DNA of 64,000 bases from contig FN649749.1 of assembly GCA_000310025.1 (NCBI GenBank), positions 667,193-731,192 of the forward strand. The letters are read 5' to 3'. The stretch comes from Ectocarpus siliculosus. Taxonomy: Eukaryota; Sar; Phaeophyceae; Ectocarpales; Ectocarpaceae. Position 1 is the stretch's first letter, and each line of letters begins with the position of its first letter. Both the position numbers and the translations under genes were made by a program. Of this stretch, positions 11,382 to 22,674 are shown piece by piece. The notes beneath the pieces were generated by a model. That model was not told the origin of the DNA, searched no databases, and saw only the letters and a list, made by a program, of their open reading frames with translations.

Positions 11382-13359
11382 GACGTCAGCGACATCATCA
11401 GATGTTTGTCGTATAAAATAACCTGTCTATGTAAGCTGAATAACACGTTGTGTGTCTCGATGACAATACTTCCGGTTCATTTCGCAATATGCATACACAA
11501 CCCTCAATTCCAGCCGGCCCAGCTGGCTACATGGGGTTTAATCCCAGTCGTCATGCCTACTCAACATTCAAGCACATCATCTTCGGCGGAGGAAGGAACT
11601 TAAAAGCGGAGTGGTACCGAATACATAACGCCGAAAACTTGGTCGGGGCGTACGATTCGCTCGCTGTGCTCACCATAGTGCCATCGAACGGCTGCTCAAG
11701 CCAGGTCGTAACCTGAAAGTCGATGGAGCCCAGCAAGACGAGGACTGGGTCGTCCTGCATAGCCTGTCAAAGGGGGTTCGTGTTTATTTGAGGAAGCGGG
11801 GCGGGGGTGTATATTGTTTCGTACTCTAGTAATCGCTGAGAGGAGAGGGGGGAGACAGCCGCACTGAGACTACTGACGTATTTTCGTATTTTCATTGGTC
11901 ATCCGGTTCGTTACTACCGTAGGTCGATACAAAAAGAAAAGGGAGAGATTTTCACCCCCACTCCTAAAACATCTTCATGCACCAACACGCCGGATATTTA
12001 GAGCGAAATTTTAAGAAGCTATGATCATACGGAAAAATCGGTAGACTCAAACCTACTCCTGCTGTAACATCAATCCGATGGCACGGGTTTGTATCTGAAT
12101 TTTCCCGTACCATTGCAACGACCGGTATAGACTTCTTCACGCTCAAGTGCACTTGCCTCAGTCCTTGCCAAGGACACCGTGGGGGCTTGGATCGTCAGGC
12201 GGGCCGCTGGGTGTACGATCAGCGTGAGCCCCATCGTGGTGATGGACGTGGGCGAGCGGATTTCCGTGTCCCCGCTCATGAATTCGATCGTCTGTGTACG
12301 TACGTACATAAATGACGACAAAAAAAATTGACGGGAAATATTGAGGTGTTGAGGCATTCTGGAGACAAAAGCAATTACAGTAGCAGATAATCTACTGGTT
12401 TATCTATGTATTGTAGCATCTCAGTTTCGATTTTTCCCATGCTCATTATTGTCCATCTTGCCCATGGCGAACCCCGGCTATTCGCGTGATTGAAGCAATC
12501 CCGGGGATCCTGTTATTTCTTGCCAGAAAAAAAATCCCTACAAGTATTCATTCATCATACAGCAGAAAAAAAGCGCGGTTCAAGAAAAAATACGGTGGAT
12601 ACGGATAATGCTGAAGAGCGATCAGGGTGGCGCCAAACTCTCGGTTGCATGCATGGTGCTCACACACACACACCTCCCGCCACTTGAGGATACGGATAAA
12701 TCGATCATGGTTATGCACACGGACAAACCCTCTGCGCGGATATAATAGAAGAAAGTCAGAGAGATCCGAGAGAAAGCGAGCTCTCGGAATGCACAGCAGC
12801 GTCAACCAGTCAGTAGTACAGTATTGTGGTCTCAATTTTTCGAAGCTACAGCAGCAGCAACCGGGATGAGCTTCGAAAAAAGAAACATGATCCTGCCTGT
12901 ACTTGGGTAGCACTTGGCTTGGGTAGCATGCGGGATCTTGGCTGTGGACTTGTTGCACGGAGCTAGCTGCTGTAGCAGTTCAGACTTACTTGTGGAAACA
13001 AACGGGTATCGCTACACAGGCTGCCGATGCCTACAGCCAGATGCCTGCAAACACACGCACGCTTGCTTATTGTCTGTCCCGAAATGCCCCCAAGTCTCCT
13101 ATACACTACAGGCAATAGCTGCTGAGAGTTGACCTGGCCGAGATTCAAAAGATCTCACCTTCGACGTCTTGCCGCAGTCAATGTCCCCAAGGAACTTGAG
13201 AGCTCCGCCGGCGTGCACCGTAGCCTTGGGTGGGATGTCACCGCAGTTGCGGATGACGGTCGCCGTGTCGTCTGCGACAGAGCGAGCTTGGACGAGCGGC
13301 ATCGCGCACAGGGCGAGCAAGGCAATAGTGCCACCGAGCAGCACCTTCAAGAGATACAT
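9130..13359 (-). CDS. Unrecognised protein with signal peptide, six exons
   Basis: Exons 13159-13359, 12157-12291, 11674-11763, 11215-11319, 9713-10762 and 9130-9345 join without a phase conflict into 598 residues; every intron is phase 0. The start ATG (13357-13359) opens a classic signal peptide: MYLLK, then a hydrophobic core ending PLVQA near residue 23. Mature residues 24-177 are beta-rich looking, with two early Cys-Gly pairs. The large fifth exon has acidic/Ala-rich sequence, an Asn/Ser run (about residues 326-372, encoded by the triplet repeat at 10200-10320) and a basic patch FRRRRARER near residue 507. The last exon reads WFGFRKKDSTYEVRV and ends at a TGA. I know no family for it; a secreted or wall/matrix protein is possible. 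Intron 2 uses a GC donor (GAG|GCAAGT at 12157). No transmembrane segment is evident beyond the signal. Confidence 0.72.
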
Positions 13360-15369
13360 TCTTGCGTATGTGCAGGACCGTTCGCTTGTCACGCGTTGTT
13401 CTGTTCTTTGGCAAGATCAGTCTCACTCAAGAGCGCAGGTAGCTGTACCTTGGGTGGGTAGATGGTGAGTGATCGACGGGGTGGGGGAGATAGATGTGTT
13501 GATCCACACAGCAGCCCCACGTAGCCGGCAGATTGAGGAAAGAGCTAGAATTCCGCGTCCGATCACGTCTGCTTTTGAAGGGTGAAAACCACCTAACGGG
13601 TAATCCTGCTCTTGACGCTCCAGGTTCGGAGAGACACGGCGGTGTGGTCTCCCTTTCGACTGCTGCGGACTCCCAACAAATAGATAGTCCAACCGACGAC
13701 CCAGATTGTTGTACTGTAATTTTTTCTCACACGTTGGCGATCCCACAGCTTTGCTGCCAGCTGCTGGTGGCGACGTGCCTCGGTCAGTACAATCCACTTG
13801 CATGCGTGCGCTGTATGGACAACACAAAAGGTACCGCAGACAATTGACCAATTAAAGATTTCCCTTGATGATGTGCAGCATCTTTAAGAAAAAAAATGCG
13901 GAGGAATCACACTGACCTGCTTTCTCAGCCAAATGTTGTATCCGCTACCGGATATGAAGCTCGAGGGAGATTACTTCCTCATCGGTCTCCTGTCCAGCAG
14001 GCGAAAGCCAGATCCTGGGTAAGTTTCTTGCTGGTCGAACGGCCGCACGGAATGAATAACACCCCGTTCGTAGCGTCTTGCATCCATATCATGGTTGTGC
14101 TTTTTGCCAATCGATCGAAAAGGCCGCCCTACCTCACCGGCACAATAATATACCAGTTCGACGCAAAGTCTGTTCCAACTTTGTGTGAAGTTACCCCCAG
14201 TCGTAGTTGGTATCTGGCATGGTGATAGAAGCGTTCTCGTTCCGTGACACTGCTGCACTACAAGCAGCATACACGGCTACTGTAGCTGCTGTAGACTGAG
14301 TCTCAAACGCTCAAGAGTCAACGCTGGTTTACAACGACAACGACCCAACGACCCAACGGTCAAACTGGTTCCATGCGAAAAAAAACGTGTCGGTTCGGCA
14401 TACCGTACAGTAGTACTGTAGTTTCGCCGCAATTCAACCCACTCAAGCCGTATGTTGAGATGCTGAGATCACTTCCTTTCTCTCTTTCTCTCCCATGTGT
14501 GTACCGCACGGCAGTACACTGCATGAGCAGGGCGAGGAGGGTGTGATACTTGCGTTTTACCTATCACGCTGTGGTGAAAATGTGTGAGCCTAGGAGGAGC
14601 GACTCCTGCGTCGAAGTGTGAACTCGCTGCCCCAATTCTGTCCACGTATTGTAGCAGCAGTCCATAGCAGTCCAGCCTCCAATACTTACCACCTCCTTCA
14701 TATTGATTGTGGCGCCCAACATGGACCATTTCACCTTGTTTCTAACTGTTGTCCCACTTTTTGAACTTCGTTTTGTACCTGACACTCGTTTCTCATTGCC
14801 TCTTGGGGGTTGTAACTCAACAGGGAGTATATAGACCACAGTTTAGGTTCTTAACAACCAGCAACAAAGGAAGGCGACAGCCACTAAACATAGCGGCGCC
14901 GGTCGCCCTGGTTGTCCAAGATGCTCTATCTCGTCGCCGGACAAATCATATCTGGAGGGCAGGTGGTATGTTGGACAATGTTTGTAGGTAAAACACATCG
15001 CCCCGACCCGAAAAGTGAGGCGAAGCGCAGCACATCGGAACAAAGCGGAGAGGAATCAAACATCACCAATCAATCAAGACAACACTCGGCTCGCACGGTT
15101 CGGTTCTCTCTGTGTACCCTCTGCTATTGATCTAGACTCTCCCTCATTGCTCTCCAGTTCCGTTACAAACAGCAATGCCCTACATACAGTAAGTTTCTTC
15201 ACATCTTCGCCCCCCCCACGCCGCCCACACTCTCTCACCGTCTCACTGCTACGTACTATCAATAGGCGTGTTAATAATCGTCCTCCCATATTGTTCATCC
15301 CTCTTCGTTGCAAAACTTGTAGTAGTCTCTCTCTGGTCGTGTTCACACACAACCAACTACGATCGCAGT
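13360..15369. other. Intergenic, nothing recognised
   Basis: About 2 kb between the start of the signal-peptide gene and the ankyrin remnant. Only short open frames are present, without family motifs or paired splice sites that I could support. The promoter and 5' untranslated region of the leftward gene should begin just above 13360. Confidence 0.5.
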
Positions 15370-16091
15370 TCGTTCACGCCTCTTCACTGGTCGGCCCATT
15401 TCGGGCAAAGGAAAGCCGTCGCGATACTCCTCGGCGCTGGCGTTGACGCCAACCTGAAGACGTAGGTGGAGGACGAAGCAACTGCGCTGCATATCTCCGT
15501 CATGAGGGAAATGTACTACCAGGCGCGCTTGCTTCTCCTGCAGCACTCGGTACGATCGAGGCCGACTTGGGCGAGGGCGAGGGCAGGAACGCGCTTCACA
15601 TCTTATGCACATTTCCTGTCGTGGATGCCGAAGAAGTTCTTAAGCGCATGCTCCAAGCAGGCGCCAACCAATCGCTCCAGGACGGGGAAAGCAGAACTAA
15701 GGAAAAATATATACACACACAGAAAGACTTGTACCCATTCGAGGTATACCCACAGTCGAACGGGACCCCTGCCGAAATCGTCGAGCAGGTCTGTGGGAAC
15801 GGCGATGAAGCCTGGGAGTCCGAGCGCGTGCTCACGCTCCTGAAACAGGCTCGGGCCGATGGGGCGTGGCATCGCCGGAGCTTTCTTGTTCTTGGTCAGG
15901 CCAGGAGGTTGACACGCGACGTGGAACAGGTCCCTCGGGGTACGTGCAAGGTCCCGAGGACCGGAGGTGCGGCCGGGGTTACCCTAGGTGGTTGCGGCGG
16001 CAACAAGGATAGTGTACTAGCGAGGATGACAGCGAGGTTGATTGCGCTCGAAGCGGATGGAGTCTTCCGTGCAATCCTATCATGGCTGTAA
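15370..16091 (+). pseudogene. Ankyrin-repeat gene remnant
   Basis: Ankyrin consensus is clear: FTPLHWSAHFGQRKAVAILL (15373 on), then DEATALHISVMRE (15475 on), then GRNALHILCTF and EEVLKRMLQAGAN (15588-15665). The first unit meets an in-frame TAG at 15463-15465, and the reading frame changes near 15549, so the repeats lie in two frames with a stop between them. The part after 15690 looks like a C-terminal region (TPAEIVEQV, then a tail ending GVFRAILSWL at a stop, 16089-16091). That tail resembles the ends of ankyrin proteins that are numerous in brown algae, a memory-based comparison. No upstream exon was found, so this is probably a truncated, dead copy of a multigene family member. Confidence 0.7.
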
Positions 16092-16261
16092 GCGTTCGCA
16101 TTAAAACGTGCATTTTATTTTTATTTTCATCTCGGTTTAATCTGCTACAGACGCAGTGCCTTCAATCTGGAGAACACCCTAGCCTCTCCAACTACGCCCC
16201 CCTCATAGGGTTTCAGGTCGCTGCCTTTTGAGGGGTTTCTGTGTCCAGCCGCGCTGAAACA

Positions 16262-16330
16262 GGCGTGTTTTCATCGGTCAGCCTGTTTAGCGCGGTCGAT
16301 GCTACGCTGTATGTTGCAAGCACAACACGA
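16262..16330 (-). repeat. Dispersed repeat family C, single copy
   Basis: Shares TCATCGGTCAGCC and TTAGCGCGGTCGATGC and the following GCAAGCACAACACG-like end with the tandem copies at 24970-25157. It is intergenic. Confidence 0.65.
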
Positions 16331-17433
16331 ACACGCCTTGCTTAAATTTTGCTTGTGACCACGACAGATAGTCGCGACTGCCTGGGCGGCCACCGGGATC
16401 TGGCGTGCTACCCTGTGCGATCCGCATCAGTACAAGAAGGATCGAAGTCGACCCCGCTGAGCTCGTCAGTCTCGACGCCCACCCAGGTCCGGCGCCAACC
16501 ACGGTTTTTCGCGACCAGTGCTACCGAGGCGGGTGGCGAATGTGAGGAGGGACGGAAGCGAGAGGCCCCCGATATTCGGCAGGGTGAACAGTCGTCCAAG
16601 TTGGTCACGTGGTGACGGATACCATGGACTTACGCGAAGCACAGCCGCCACCCATACATGGACTGTTCGCATGCACTTCGATTCTTGTGGATGCACCCCA
16701 AGTCGGCCAGCCAATTCAAGCAGCGTTTCGTACGAGTATTATGCCGACCATCGCACGAACACTCGGTTATGTGTTGCTTCTACAATTCCAACACGTTGTT
16801 TTTATCACTTGTTTCGACCCTCCCGTTCCCCGCCGGGTGCACGCGCGCACGACGGACCCCTCTCTAGACTAGACCACATGAAAGAAACACGTGCAGCGAT
16901 AAACCAATAACACAACAAAAATACAGCAGCATGGACATACATGTGATATGTTGCCAAGTATCGCCGCCAACCGCGTAATAAGTAACCAGCCAGTCAGCCA
17001 GCCAAAACAAACCAAAAGACCAACAGCGCAATAGTAACGGCAAGCAACACGAACGCTCGCGCCAACAGTAACTAGAGGCGCCAGTCGCAACACAACAGAA
17101 CAAGAAAGAGACACACTAATGGTCTGCCTCTGATAGCGGCAGTTCCGTGAGCACCACCCCTTGTTGTTGCTCAATAGTCGAACAAACCGCACCATACTAT
17201 TAGTAAAACTCAATCGGTCTGAATAGCCACAGCCCGGCACGAAACGAAACAGGCAGCCAGATTTACAACTGCAACTACTCATAACAACGGCTACGACATC
17301 AGCTTACAGGCGCACACGACATCAACATGATACATGATCAAACACCAAGGGTTCACATGAACGCATAGTTTCAACATCCCCCGGCAAGTCAAAGGAGCCA
17401 GCCTTCCGCCTCGTGGTGAAGCTATAGTCACAA

Positions 17434-17730
17434 TCACATACACGTAACACGGAGATCCCGTGGAAAAGCAAGAGAGCCTTGATGAACGCACATGATCCCC
17501 TCCCCTCCGCTCCACTCAGCGTGGTTCTGCACGCGTGCACCCCACTCGAAGAAATAGGATGCGGAAGGCTGGCCTCGGATAACCCACCAACTGTCGGCAA
17601 AGCGTTCCATATAAGCCACCGTCCGGTGCAGCTTAAACGGGAAGCCGTGCATGTCCAGTTGCGTCGCGCCTCTTTCCGGCACGTTCGCTCCTTGGCTTCC
17701 TTGGATTTTCCACCAGCACATGGAAGACAT
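17434..17730 (-). other. Coding-like block of unknown identity
   Basis: The minus frame reads as natural protein, with the stretch MHGFPFKLHRTVAYMERF followed by DSWWVIRG and YFFEWGARVQNH. It is rich in Trp and aromatic residues, unlike the shadow frames around it. I cannot name the family and found no convincing splice partners. It may be an orphan exon, a gene fragment or chance. Confidence 0.25.
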
Positions 17731-17982
17731 CCTAGATTTTTGTCCAGCCTTGATACGTCACCAGACGAACTATCTTGCCAAAAAACTCCGGTGTGTGTAT
17801 TGCAGGAAAGGTGCCTCTTGTATCTTCCGCAAAATGTGCCTTTGGTCGGGCACAGGCACGAGACGATCAGGTAATGAATTGACGTTCTCGAGTCCTGTCG
17901 GTCGATCGATATCGTCTCGACTCTCACGTATCGTTTATAGTCAGAACCTGTATTCGTGGTGCTGGCGGTGTTGACGTTGCTG

Positions 17983-20900
17983 TTACTGATGTTGCTGCGG
18001 TGGGACTAGCGCTCGCCAAGAAGTCTCCCCTCCACCGATGTTGTCACCCTCCTTGGAAGCAGCAGCAGCAGCAGCAGCAGCAGCGGCTGGCGCACCGTGC
18101 CCCCACATCGCGTCACTCACCTCCATGGCGACTCCTGTGTCCTCCACGTCCATCTCATCCTCTTCAGCCTGCCCGCCCCCGCCGGGGGTAACGCCGGCTT
18201 CTTCCTCTTCTTGCTCCTCTCCTTCCTCTTGCATCCCGCCCGATGTCAGATCAAACAACCCGTTCGCGTTTTCCTCTTCCTCCGCATCGGACGCCGTCAG
18301 GTCGAACCCGTTCGCGGTCTCCTGCCTCCAGACGCCCCCTCCCTCAGCATCGGACGACGCCACATCTACCCCCTCCCCGCCATCATCTCCCCACCCTCCT
18401 TGCTCACCCTCTTCCTCCTCTTGCCCCTCTCCGCTTCCCCACTCCTCCTCCTCCTCCTCCTCCTCCTCGTCAACCTCACCAATCTCCTCGTCCTCGGCAT
18501 TCTCGCTGCCGTCGCCGTCTGCCTGCTCGTCCTGTGGAGGTTCCCACCACTCGCCCGCCTCGCCCAGGACACTTCCCCCGTCCTCCAGAAACGCCTCTTT
18601 CTCCGTAGGAGACCTCTCGCCCCGCAGAATGGCCAACGTGAGCACCTTGCGGCAGTGCCTGATGTCGCTCTGGTTTTCCAGATTTTCAGGGAAAAACCAA
18701 GGTTGCACAGGGGGGGGGGGGGGGGGTACTCATAGTCGTGCATGCCGTAGTCATCAGATCATTGACCTCGCATCCCTACAAAGCCGGGATGGAGCACGCT
18801 GGGTTCTAACCGGACCAGGCTCTCACATCACCAAGCGCGAAGCGCGGTGAGGTATTCGACGAGTCGCATGAAGGGTGGGCTGCATCTTGCTAAGTGGGTT
18901 CGGCACCTTGTGCTTACTTCCTTGCGTATGGATGACAGCTGCGAATGACATAATTTATTCTTTGGTTTTACTTCTAGAGACAGTTATAAGCACTGTGTAA
19001 CTGCCTCGAGGGTGCTTGACCAATTTGACACAACGTGCTGCGATCATCCCCTTCGCGCGGAGTGAGGGTTCTCGACCTCGCACAACATAATCTACCCGAC
19101 CACCATTCATGGTTACCGCCCAAAAAAAAACACCAGAGGTAAAAAAGAGCGGTAACCTGGTTGCCGAGCTCACGAAGTAATCGGCTTGTTTTACAACGTC
19201 GTTGCCAAGCGACGAAAATCCAACCCCAATGGCGCACACCGGGGGGGAGGTTGCACGGGGGGGCGGGCTACTCGCCACAAGAGAGAGGACTGCCTTACTA
19301 CAAAGCCAGGACAATGCCTGCGAGGCACGGCGCCGCTGTGCTCATGGCTTTTGGAAGACGTGTGCACTGGTCAAAATGCGGTCATGTGTGGGGGGGTATA
19401 GGACGGTCACCGCTACCATCCAGACCCTTGGGTGCGTTCCGGACATGCGTCAAGTTGGTCTGCACTGCCAAACACCATCTATTATAGTCGCAGGCGTAGC
19501 TACATGATGGTACGAAAGCAACAACATCAACAGAGAAGGGAGGGTGCCGTGCTGGGGGAAATACCTGCGAGAAGGAGAGGGGTCTCCCCTTGCTCAGGCG
19601 GTCCGCGAACATGGACGCGAAAACACCTGCACAGAGCACGGGGGTACGACGGACAGGGAACACGGATCAAGGAAAGACAGAAGACAACAAAAAACCTGCT
19701 GGGATACAGCACGGGGCGGTTGAGCGGTCCGGCGTTTGGTGATTAAATCTTCCAAACACACTGCTGTTGGGCAGCAAGCCTTCCCACCGTTAAAGAGAGA
19801 CCGGACGGAAGCGGGGGTGGGCTAAAGGAATCAATATATCGCACACTGAGAGGGAGGAGCCGTGGGGTCGGTTCATTTCCGAAGCAACTACTTGTCAAAA
19901 CACAGCAGTCCTTTGCACAAAACCTCAAACAGTTCCACCGAACGAAATCCTCACGACTACATATCCGTCTCTGCCCACAAACAGTCACGGGGAACGCTTG
20001 GAGTGAGATAGGGCCAACAAACACGCCCCTCCCTTCGCCATCTTACCGCAGTCGATCTCGTTCCTCTGGTGGGGCACGTTCTGGTAGTTGAAACTGGGCC
20101 AGTGGGAGATGTCCATCTCCTGCCCGCCTCTCTTGCTTCTAGACTCGTCGTCTACGAATCTAGCCATGTACTGAATCAAGGCGGGAATGGACAATCGACG
20201 TAAGGGTTACGTGTGGCGTTGATCTCTTGAAATCAAGCTGAATAACAATGCAAAACCATTAAGGCGTGGGTTGCTCCAGGTCTCGTCGCGTACGAGCCGA
20301 GTCACACGCATATCGCATTGGAAATGCCGAATTGGGGCAGCGGGGGTAGGGGATACAGTGAGACTCGTCGTCTACGATGCTAGTCATGTACTGTGAGTGT
20401 GTCGCGTACTGATGACGGGAAACCACAATTGGGGGAAAGGAGGTTGCCGTGAGAATCGACTTCGAGGAACGGAGCCATGTCATAGTCATGTTGCTCGTGT
20501 TCCTGTTGTTCGTTGCTTTTCTGTGGAAAGCTGTCGTACTCTCGCCCCAGAATGCCCTTCTACGCATTCTTCAGATGGGGAAAAGCGTTTCATGGTCACA
20601 AGGAAAATGGAAACAGCGGGAAACAGGAAAACGCAACGACCACAAAAGCACTACCTACGCAACGAAAGCTGTGGTGATTTTTAGTCCCGTGTTTGTTGAA
20701 GACCCGAAACGTCTGATGTTTCATGAGGTGTACATGATGAACATCCAACCATTTTCCCCCTCGCAGCATCTCTTGGTCTTGACTCCAATATTGGTTCAGA
20801 ATGCCTTGCAGACCATCTAACCCCCCCCCGTCAAGACCGTGATCCACCGTGTCAGTACAACGCTCTTCAGGGCGTGGACGCCTCGGAGAAGAACATAGCC

Positions 20901-22635
20901 CACGCGGAAAAAAATTGAAGGCATCACTTGTACCCCGAACATCAACTTGTCACGTAAGTGTCCGTCCTTCTTCTCAATAAAAAAAAAACTGTTCGGAGCG
21001 ATGCATCGCTATGTAGCATCAGGACAGCGGTCAAGTGAGTCGAACTTTGACTTTGGAGAGAACGGGCATCGCACTCGGTGCTGCTGCAACTACCTCGAAG
21101 CCAGCGTCATCGAACGGCGCTCCGAGGGAGTCGTAGTACTCCAGCCTCTCTAGTCGGAAGTTAATTACCGCCAGAGTCCAGTGGTTCTGTGTTGGAAAAA
21201 AAAGTTGGTTGGGTGATGGGCGCTGACGATCAGGGTCAGGCGGGACGAACACAATATGAAGACTCCAAACCAACAACAAGTTCCACTAATGTGTGTCGGT
21301 ATGAAACACGTGGTGACGAAAAATGACAATCAGGGTCATGCGGGCTGTGAAGTACACAAGACCTTGAATTCCAAACCAACAACGAATTCCACTGTGCCGT
21401 TCAAAATATTTGTGGCTGGGTGACAAAAAATTGACGATCAGGGTCACGTCGGGTGTCAATAACTTTGCACACAGGCCACAAAGATTCCAAACCAACAACA
21501 AATTCCACTCACGTCATTTTTGTTGATAGGCGACGAAAACTGACAATCAGCGTCAGGTGGGCGGCGCAATACCATGGACACAAAAATATGGAAACCAACA
21601 ACTGACACTCGTCATTACGGGGCGAGTGTGCATATTTCCGACCTTGTTCTCAAATCGAACAGATCAATGAAGCTGCTCCAACAGGGGACAGTTGCTTCGG
21701 TGTGTCACAACACGTGGACCCACCAAGTCTCAAAAGCAGATCGTGACGGCCAGCACATGGAAAACGGGCAACGTTGATCGCAAAAGGCCAAGCTCGTCGA
21801 GGAGGACCATGACAGAGGGTACTGAACCCGGGGATTTCCACGTGCACACTCAGCATATTCATTCCATATGTGCACGGTGGTACCCAGTATTGGGGGGAGA
21901 ATCTTTAGCATTTCGCACCTGGTTGACGTTGATCGGGAAGATGAACTTGTCGAGGTCGAAAAGATCGATCTGGTCCATTCCATGGCAATCAATAACACCG
22001 CGGGTTAACGGGTTGTTCCAGGACCGTTCCATTTTTTCAGACGCGGGAGCAGAAACAAGAACCAAACACAGGCGAGGAGACGTGACGAAGAGGTGTTTGG
22101 CAAATCAACAACGATCACCACAACAGGCACAGCGACCAACTCGCAACCGCAACCAACCACTTAGAGCGAGAAGCTTGACCTTGGCCTTCTTGAGGAACCT
22201 CTTGACGCCCTGGTAGCGGTAGCCGCGGCCGTTGTCGGACAGTTGGGTGTAGAAGAAGCTGCTCATGATCCCGCACCTAAGGCAGATACGCCGATTAGAC
22301 CGCGTGCACACATACGGGAGTGGTCGGAAACGCCAAGGGGAGCGGAATGACACACTCCAACGGTACGGTAGAAGGAACATACTTTTGTGATCATGCACCC
22401 ATGCCTTCCGGAAACATACAAAGTCTTGTGCAGCTAAACACCACAGCAGAGCCCAAAGATAAAAACTTGACAACCCACCCCAGCTGGTACTTTCGACTCG
22501 CCAACAAGACCCGATCTCCTGCCCCGAATGGTAGGGAATTCGAGATACGGGGTCAAGGTCAGAAACATCTTTTGTTGGTTGGAAGATGTCGTCATCAACA
22601 AGAGCACCATGGGCAATAGACAGCAGCAACCACCA

Positions 22636-22674
<39 letters not shown>

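Larger units (their letters stand above)
16092..17982. other. Intergenic, mostly unassigned
   Basis: It contains one dispersed family C repeat (16262-16330) and one coding-like block on the minus strand (17434-17730), both listed separately. The rest holds short frames only. The polyadenylation region of the leftward SUMO-protease gene lies just below 17983. Confidence 0.5.

Noticed and set aside
17322-17927. 201-codon minus strand open frame
   Set aside because: Cys/Ser/Arg-rich shadow composition; the overlapping frame at 17434-17730 looks more protein-like.
19980-20046. Direct continuation of the SUMO-protease after the catalytic DCG into the following bases (a frame reading VFVGPIS)
   Set aside because: It would need a 14-base intron. 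The exon at 19565-19626 gives the family-typical DCGVFASMFADRL with a normal intron and correct phase.
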